Source: Massilia terrae (GTDB taxonomy: Bacteria; Pseudomonadota; Gammaproteobacteria; Burkholderiales; Burkholderiaceae_D). Taken from it: 64,000 bases of DNA. The notes beneath the pieces were generated by a model. The model had not been told where the DNA came from, searched no databases, and was given only the letters and a program-made list of their open reading frames with translations. Where the stretch lies: contig NZ_JANUGU010000004.1 in assembly GCF_024753145.1 (NCBI RefSeq), forward strand, positions 124,001 to 188,000, given 5' to 3'. The position numbers and the translations under genes are program-made. Of the stretch, positions 59,274 through 64,000 are shown piece after piece; position 1 is the first letter of the stretch, and the number at the start of each line of letters is the position of its first letter.

Positions 59274-60394
59274 AATTGCTCGCTCCGTTGTGCCTCGCTC
59301 TGTTCGTCATCAGTACCATCGGGGAGGCTCAGGCGGCGCCGAAGCACAAGCCCGCGCATGCACCCAAGGCCGGCAAAGCCAAGCCGCGCAAGGCCGCCCC
59401 GCCGCCGCGCAAGCCGGCGATCGATGTCGAAGGCGAACAGGTCAACTTCAACGAGTGGCAGGCTGTGCGCGAGTTCGAGGACGACATGGTGGCCAAGCAC
59501 GGCTTCGACCGTGCGGCGCTCGAAGGACTGGTCGGCCAGGTGCGCTACGTCGAATCGGCGGTCAACCTGATCAAGCCGGCGCCGCCCGGCAAACCGAAGA
59601 ACTGGCAAGCCTATCGTGCCCGCTTCATCGAGCCGATCCGGATTCGCGCCGGCGTGCGCTTCTGGGACGAGAACGCGGCCACACTGGCGCGCGCCGAATC
59701 GCAGTATGGCGTGCCGGCCGAGATCATCGTCGGCCTGCTCGGCATCGAAACCCTGTACGGCCGCGACACCGGTCGCTTCCGCGTGCTCGACGCGCTGACC
59801 ACCCTGGCCTTCGCTTACCCCGAGACGCCGAACCGCGCCGATCGCATGGCCTTCTTCAGGAGCGAGCTGGAAAACACCCTGCTGCTGGCGCGCGATACCG
59901 GCATCGATCCGCTGACGCTGACGGGCTCCTTTGCCGGTGCGGTCGGCATGACCCAATTCATGCCGGGTAACATCCTGAAGTACGGTGTGGATTTCGACGG
60001 CGACGGCCGCATCGACCTGTCCAACTCGGCAGCCGATGCCATTGGCAGCGTGGCCAATTATCTTTCCCGCTTCGGCTGGAACCGCAAGCTGGCCGGACCC
60101 TGGGCCATCCCTGCCGAGGTGTCGCCCTCGCGCGCATGGGAGGGGCTGCTGGGCGGCGGGCTGTCGGCGCGTTACCGGCCGGACGAGTTGCAGGCCGCCG
60201 GAGTAACCACCCAGGTCACCTTGCCGAGCGACCGGCTGTACGGCCTGGTTGATTTGCAGAACGGCGCCGAGCCCACCGAATACTGGGTGGCTGACGATAA
60301 CTTCTTTGCTATCACAAATTACAATCGCAGTTACTTCTACGCTATGTCCGTCATTGATCTGGGGCAGGCGATCAAGCTTTCCAGGGGCGCATGA
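59270..60394 (+). CDS. mltB: Lytic murein transglycosylase B
   Basis: A 374-aa cell-wall enzyme with a signal peptide (LALFVISTIGEAQA-AP) and a Lys/Pro-rich linker (HAPKAGKAKPRKAAPPPRK). The catalytic Glu160 is in LLGIETLYGR. Other MltB motifs are FAYPETPNRADRMAFFRSE, GSFAGAVGMTQFMPGNI, and FDGDGRIDLSNSAADAIGS. It cleaves the glycan chain of peptidoglycan to form 1,6-anhydro ends. No lipobox is seen, so it is probably soluble periplasmic. Its ATG overlaps the transglutaminase stop, so it is part of the MoxR operon, an unusual tie to murein turnover. Confidence 0.92.
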   Translation: MKLLAPLCLALFVISTIGEAQAAPKHKPAHAPKAGKAKPRKAAPPPRKPAIDVEGEQVNFNEWQAVREFEDDMVAKHGFDRAALEGLVGQVRYVESAVNLIKPAPPGKPKNWQAYRARFIEPIRIRAGVRFWDENAATLARAESQYGVPAEIIVGLLGIETLYGRDTGRFRVLDALTTLAFAYPETPNRADRMAFFRSELENTLLLARDTGIDPLTLTGSFAGAVGMTQFMPGNILKYGVDFDGDGRIDLSNSAADAIGSVANYLSRFGWNRKLAGPWAIPAEVSPSRAWEGLLGGGLSARYRPDELQAAGVTTQVTLPSDRLYGLVDLQNGAEPTEYWVADDNFFAITNYNRSYFYAMSVIDLGQAIKLSRGA

Positions 60395-60850
60395 GTATTG
60401 CTGAGTCGGAAAGATTTGTAATGATTTGTAACTACCAACTGTCTTGTTTGGGTAGCAAACCCAGCATGCATTAAGTTATACTCCCCCCAGTATCCTTCAG
60501 ATTCCCCCTCGGTGCCACAGCGCCAATTCCCGCGCTCTCCGCATACCCCCGCCAATATTGTCAGATTTGAAGGAACTTGCTGAATTGTGCGGCAGTTTCC
60601 TGCGGAATCTCATACACTGCAATTTGAGAAAAAAACAATTATTTTTTCAGTGACTTTGTGAGAGAATTGCATTGCGGCTATTGTTGCGTTTAGACAACAA
60701 GAGGGGACAAAGATTCCGCCAATAAATACAGTTGTTGGAATGGAAACTGGAAGTAGTTGTACAATTGAATAGAAATTATCAAAAGTGTTTCCGGAAATCG
60801 AAAAACGCCGCCAGCGAGTTCCGCAACCCCAAAATAGGATGGAATGAACC
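60395..60850. other. AT-rich intergenic region upstream of the 113-aa gene
   Basis: A 456-bp stretch much richer in AT than the window. It contains a direct repeat ATTTGTAA (about 60415-60430), a hairpin TGGGT-AGCAA-ACCCA near 60457, a palindrome GAAAAAA/TTTTTTC (60628-60648) and a TTGTTG/CAACAA hairpin (60681-60700). TACAAT near 60760 is a weak -10 candidate for the next gene. No tRNA or convincing reading frame found. Confidence 0.6.
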
Positions 60851-61192
60851 ATGACAAATCAAGTCGGCATTGACATGAACAGCGATTCGGAATCGGATGA
60901 ACTGCTCCAATACAACCCGAACCGCCTGCTCGACACGCTCATCGAGAACCTGCGCCTGAAGAACGACGCCGCCCTGTCGCGTGCCTTGGAAGTGGCGCCG
61001 CCGGTGATTTCGAAAATCCGCCACCACCGCCTGCCGGTGGGCGCTTCGCTGCTGATCCGCATGCACGAAGTGAGCGACCTGTCAATCCGCGACCTGCGTT
61101 ACCTGATGGGTGACCGCCGCGCCAAATTCCGCATCAGCGACAAGCAGTTCAAGCCGAAAGAGCCGAAGGGCTCCGGCGAAGACCTGTCCTGA
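60851..61192 (+). CDS. Small HTH-like DNA-binding protein
   Basis: A 113-aa protein. Residues 25-85 look like a lambda-repressor/XRE-type helix-turn-helix: NRLLDTLIENLRLKNDAALS, then RALEVAPPVISKIRHHRLPVG and LLIRMHEVSDLSIRDLRYLMG. The C-terminal tail is basic and charged (KQFKPKEPKGSGED). It probably regulates transcription, but the target is unknown. It stands alone after a long AT-rich region. The start ATG has AGGATGG upstream. Confidence 0.8.
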   Translation: MTNQVGIDMNSDSESDELLQYNPNRLLDTLIENLRLKNDAALSRALEVAPPVISKIRHHRLPVGASLLIRMHEVSDLSIRDLRYLMGDRRAKFRISDKQFKPKEPKGSGEDLS

Positions 61193-61288
61193 GCCGTGCA
61201 GCGACGCGTCGCGCTGCCCCCGATGGCGGCGCAGCGGCGCGGTTGACGCTGTTGTGACGCGCCCGGCGCTTGGCCAGGCGCGATTGAA

Positions 61289-62191
61289 TCAGGCCGGGAA
61301 TACGCCCGTCGAGAGATAGCGGTCGCCGCGATCGCAGACGACGAACACGATCGTCGCGTTTTCCACTGTGCGGGCGATGCGCAGCGCCACTTCGCAGGCG
61401 CCGGCCGCCGAGATTCCGCTGAAAATTCCCTCTTCCGCCGCCAGGCGGCGCGCCATCTGCTCGGCTGCGGCCTGGCTGACATTTTCCACCTGGTCGACAC
61501 GCGAGCGGTCGAAGATCTTCGGCAGGTACGCTTCGGGCCATTTGCGGATGCCGGGAATCGACGATCCCTCTTCCGGCTGGGCGCCGATGATGCGTACGTC
61601 CTGGTTCTGCTCCTTCAGGTAACGCGACACGCCCATGATGGTGCCGGTGGTGCCCATCGCCGACACGAAGTGGGTGATGCGGCCTTCGGTATCGCGCCAG
61701 ATTTCCGGGCCCGTGGTTTCGTAGTGGGCGCGCGGATTGTCCTGGTTGGCGAACTGGTCGAGGATGATGCCCTGGCCGTCGCGCTGCATCTGCTCGGCCA
61801 TGTCGCGGGCGTATTCCATGCCGCCGGTCTTGGGCGTGAGGATGATCTGGGCGCCGTAAGCGGCCATGCTCTGGCGGCGCTCGACCGACAGGTTGTCCGG
61901 CATCAGCAGGATCATCTTGTAGCCGCGGATCGCGGCTGCCATCGCCAGCGCGATGCCGGTGTTGCCGCTGGTCGCCTCGATCAGGGTATCGCCGGGCTTG
62001 ATCTGGCCGCGCTCTTCCGCGCCCCGCAGCATGAACATGGCCGCACGGTCCTTCACCGAGCCGGCCGGGTTGTTGCCTTCCAGCTTGCCCAGGATGACGT
62101 TGTTGCGTTCGGCGATCTCGGGGCCGGGCAGCCGCTGCAGCTGCACCAGCGGCGTGTTACCGATCGTGTCTTCGATGGTCTTGTATGCCAT
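61289..62191 (-). CDS. cysM: Cysteine synthase B
   Basis: A 300-aa PLP enzyme making cysteine (or S-sulfocysteine) from O-acetylserine. The PLP lysine is Lys47 in EGNNPAGSVKDRAA, whose NNPAGSVKDR form fits CysM. Other motifs are EATSGNTGIALAMAAA and the phosphate loop SAMGTTGTIMGV. QPEEGSSIPGIRKWPEAYLP is also typical. The length is normal. ATG 62191 follows AGGAAG; a longer frame to 62248 has no ribosome site. Confidence 0.93.
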   Translation of the reverse strand: MAYKTIEDTIGNTPLVQLQRLPGPEIAERNNVILGKLEGNNPAGSVKDRAAMFMLRGAEERGQIKPGDTLIEATSGNTGIALAMAAAIRGYKMILLMPDNLSVERRQSMAAYGAQIILTPKTGGMEYARDMAEQMQRDGQGIILDQFANQDNPRAHYETTGPEIWRDTEGRITHFVSAMGTTGTIMGVSRYLKEQNQDVRIIGAQPEEGSSIPGIRKWPEAYLPKIFDRSRVDQVENVSQAAAEQMARRLAAEEGIFSGISAAGACEVALRIARTVENATIVFVVCDRGDRYLSTGVFPA

Positions 62192-62299
62192 TGCTTGCTT
62201 CCTATGTCTAGCGAGGTTTGCCAGGTCACATTCTAATCGGAGATGCAAGTTGGCGTATGAGAGGGGTCAGCGGGTTGAGCGTTCCGGGCTGCGCAAAGC

Positions 62300-62333
62300 A
62301 AATGGGGTTCCCGCGCACGTGGGAACCCCATTT
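62300..62333 (-). terminator. Strong hairpin after the M28 aminopeptidase gene
   Basis: AAATGGGGTTCCC and GGGAACCCCATTT form a perfect 13-bp stem over an 8-base loop (GCGCACGT), 20 bp after the M28 stop. The trailing ATTT is short but the stem is strong and its A/T ends allow bidirectional pairing. Confidence 0.7.
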
Positions 62334-62353
62334 CAGAAGCGCAGTGTTAGCTC

Positions 62354-63730
62354 TTACCGCTTCGGCACCGGATAAGTCGCCGGCGACACATTGCCGTCCT
62401 TGTCCACCGCCTGCACCCCAAAGAAGTAATTGTCCTTCGACAGCTTCACACTCGCCTCGGTGACATTGCCCACGTACTTGGCCCCCTGCCAGAACGGCGC
62501 CGTGGTCTCGCGCCACACGATGCGGTAGCCGGCCAGGTCCGGCTCCTGGTTGGCCTCCCACACCAGCGTGGTGTCGTTCTCCAGCTTGTCGGTGCGCGCG
62601 CCGACCTTCTGCGGCGCGGCCGGGGCCAGCGCCAGCGAGGCCAGGCCGGCCACGTTGACCTTGGTGACCTTGGCGATGTAGTTGAAGTCGTCGAACTCCG
62701 GCAGGTCGCCGTAGACCTTGCCGTTTTCGGTACGCAGGTCCTGGTGCTGGTGGTCGAAGTTCTCGTTCGGCTCGGTGAAGCGCACCGCCGCGTAGCCATT
62801 CGCCAGGAAGGGGCTGTGGTCGCCGCCGCGCAGGTAGCGGTCGGTACGGTAAATGACGTTGACCTTGAAGCCCTTCACGTAGCGCTCGCCCTGCTCCTTG
62901 GTGTGGCGCGCGAGCTGGCGCGTGATCGAATCGTTCTCGCCGCCGGTGGTGACCAGCGTGCGCAGCGCCTCGCTCATCTCCTTGCCCGGCGGGACGCCCT
63001 GCGCGAACAGGCGCACCTGGCCGTCATCCTTGCGGCCGTCGTCGGCGTGCGAGCTGCCGATGATGTCGTTGTCGTACATGCCGGCGATGTTCCAGCCGTT
63101 CTTCTTCGCTTGGTCGGCGAAATGCTTGGCGCCCAGCAGGCCCTGCTCCTCGCCGGCCACGGTCATGAATACCAGGGTCGCGTCGAAATTGTGCCTGGCC
63201 ATCACGCAGGCCATTTCCATCACGGCCGCGGTGCCCGAGGCGTCGTCGTTGGCGCCCGGGGCGTCGGCGGTGTCGTTCATGACGTCGGTCACGCGCGAAT
63301 CGTAGTGGCCGCTGACCACGTACATGCGGTCCTTCGACTCCGGCTGGGTGCCCGGCAGGGTCGCCACCACGTTCACCACTTCGGTCGGACGCGAGATGCG
63401 CGGGCCGCCCTGGTCGACGTAGCTGTCATACGTGACCTGCATGCGGGTGCCGGCGCCGCAGCGCTCCAGCTCGCTCTTGATCCAGCGCCGCGCCGCGCCG
63501 ATGCCGCGCGTGTCCGAGCTGGTGTCCGACATCGTGTGGCGGGTGCCGAAGCTGACCAGCTTGCGGATATACGCTTCGATGCGCTTGGCCGAGATTTCGG
63601 AAACGGCTTTCTCGATTTCCGGCTGGCGCTTGCTGACATCGGGAGCGGCGGCCTGGGCCGCAAAGGCAGAGGTCGTCGCAGCGGCGATCAGGCCGGCGAG
63701 CAGCGTCCTGGAAAGGCGGGCTGGTGGCAT
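62354..63730 (-). CDS. Secreted M28 aminopeptidase with fibronectin-like tail
   Basis: A 458-aa exported enzyme with a signal peptide ending near residue 25 (ATTSAFA-AQ). M28 zinc ligands are His in SGHYDSR, Asp in GANDDASGTAAVMEMA, Glu pair in MTVAGEEQGLLG, Asp in MYDNDIIGSS, and a final His in FDHQHQDLRT. The last 90 residues are a fibronectin-III-like domain (LENDTTLVWEANQEPDLAGY). It should remove N-terminal residues from peptides outside the cytoplasm. No operon partner; it is downstream of nothing related. A second M28 gene is at 32355. Confidence 0.9.
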   Translation of the reverse strand: MPPARLSRTLLAGLIAAATTSAFAAQAAAPDVSKRQPEIEKAVSEISAKRIEAYIRKLVSFGTRHTMSDTSSDTRGIGAARRWIKSELERCGAGTRMQVTYDSYVDQGGPRISRPTEVVNVVATLPGTQPESKDRMYVVSGHYDSRVTDVMNDTADAPGANDDASGTAAVMEMACVMARHNFDATLVFMTVAGEEQGLLGAKHFADQAKKNGWNIAGMYDNDIIGSSHADDGRKDDGQVRLFAQGVPPGKEMSEALRTLVTTGGENDSITRQLARHTKEQGERYVKGFKVNVIYRTDRYLRGGDHSPFLANGYAAVRFTEPNENFDHQHQDLRTENGKVYGDLPEFDDFNYIAKVTKVNVAGLASLALAPAAPQKVGARTDKLENDTTLVWEANQEPDLAGYRIVWRETTAPFWQGAKYVGNVTEASVKLSKDNYFFGVQAVDKDGNVSPATYPVPKR

Positions 63731-63923
63731 GGGTATCCCTTCGAATTATTACGCTTCAATTAAGCCGCAATATCTTCTCATGCTCCGAAGGAACATTGAT
63801 GTCATTACATGCAAAAAAAGTGGGGGATGGCGGGCCGCGCTTCTGGGTGCGGCCCTGGATGGCGGGAGCCGTCGGCTGCGGCCGCCTTCCGGATGGAAGA
63901 ACCGCCGCGCCGGCGTGGAGGAC

Positions 63924-64000
63924 TTACATCGAGGACTTCATTGCTTTCTTGTCGGCCTTGGCGGGCTTGGCGGCCTTGTCGCTCATATCGCCGGGGGTCT
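63924..64000 (-). CDS. C-terminal end of a Lys/Ala-rich protein
   Basis: Only about 25 residues are visible before the right edge: GDMSDKAAKPAKADKKAMKS then SM and stop. The composition is Lys/Ala/Asp-rich, a low-complexity tail. Identity cannot be told; an internal ATG could also make this a tiny peptide. Frame use is inferred from the stop and open right side. Confidence 0.35.
   Translation of the reverse strand, partial: TPGDMSDKAAKPAKADKKAMKSSM

Noticed and set aside
60610..60852. An 80-aa minus-strand frame in the AT-rich gap
   Set aside because: No ribosome site, unusual composition, and it overlaps hairpins; judged non-coding.

Overview
The window comes from a high-GC Gram-negative bacterium, most likely a betaproteobacterium of the Oxalobacteraceae (Massilia-like). 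This is inferred from codon use, Burkholderiales-type porin and RstA/RstB-like genes, TonB receptors, and the mix of plant-polysaccharide genes with the Weimberg xylose pathway; there is no rRNA gene to confirm it. I see no tRNA or rRNA gene, CRISPR array, transposase or prophage module.

Region 1 (1-13 kb) degrades plant cell wall. An AraC-type XylR, an aldose-1-epimerase-like protein and a GH2-type hydrolase (cut by the left edge) run leftward. A GH43 / GH28 / pectinesterase operon runs rightward and ends in a strong terminator. A 1242-aa TonB-dependent receptor and a secreted Sel1-repeat protein follow.

Region 2 (13-26.5 kb) is a nine-gene leftward xylose cluster, xylX-xylB-xylC-xylD-xylF-xylG-xylH-galM-GH3. 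It combines Weimberg enzymes, a high-affinity ABC importer, a mutarotase and a secreted GH3 glycosidase with a PA14 insert. The last Weimberg enzyme (2-oxoglutarate semialdehyde dehydrogenase) is absent. A LacI-type regulator lies just upstream. A sigma70-like promoter with a palindrome over its start site precedes xylX, and a related site precedes the LacI gene.

Region 3 (26.5-32.2 kb) is a LysR regulator divergent from an RraA-like aldolase, a 2-hydroxyacid dehydrogenase, an ACS-type MFS transporter, a porin and a VOC protein. It looks like an uptake and catabolic module for an organic or sugar acid of unknown identity.

Region 4 (32.3-42.6 kb) holds an M28 peptidase, a large near-perfect hairpin, an orphan gene, a serine hydrolase, a DUF817 membrane protein, and an RstA/RstB-like two-component pair. 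The pair is split by three opposite-strand envelope genes: MipA/OmpV, an exported protein, and a lipoprotein with a duplicated PrcB-like domain.

Region 5 (42.6-48.7 kb) has DsbA with a small coupled membrane protein, then a cobalamin-riboswitch-controlled btuB-btuC-btuD-btuF operon.

Region 6 (48.8-64 kb) is mostly housekeeping and envelope genes: an M1 peptidase with a coupled membrane protein, an extradiol dioxygenase, an RbgA-type GTPase, a histone-deacetylase-family protein, a MoxR-DUF58-transglutaminase-MltB operon, a small DNA-binding-like protein behind a 456-bp AT-rich gap, CysM, and an M28 aminopeptidase. Four related palindromic elements occur in the window, all between converging genes.
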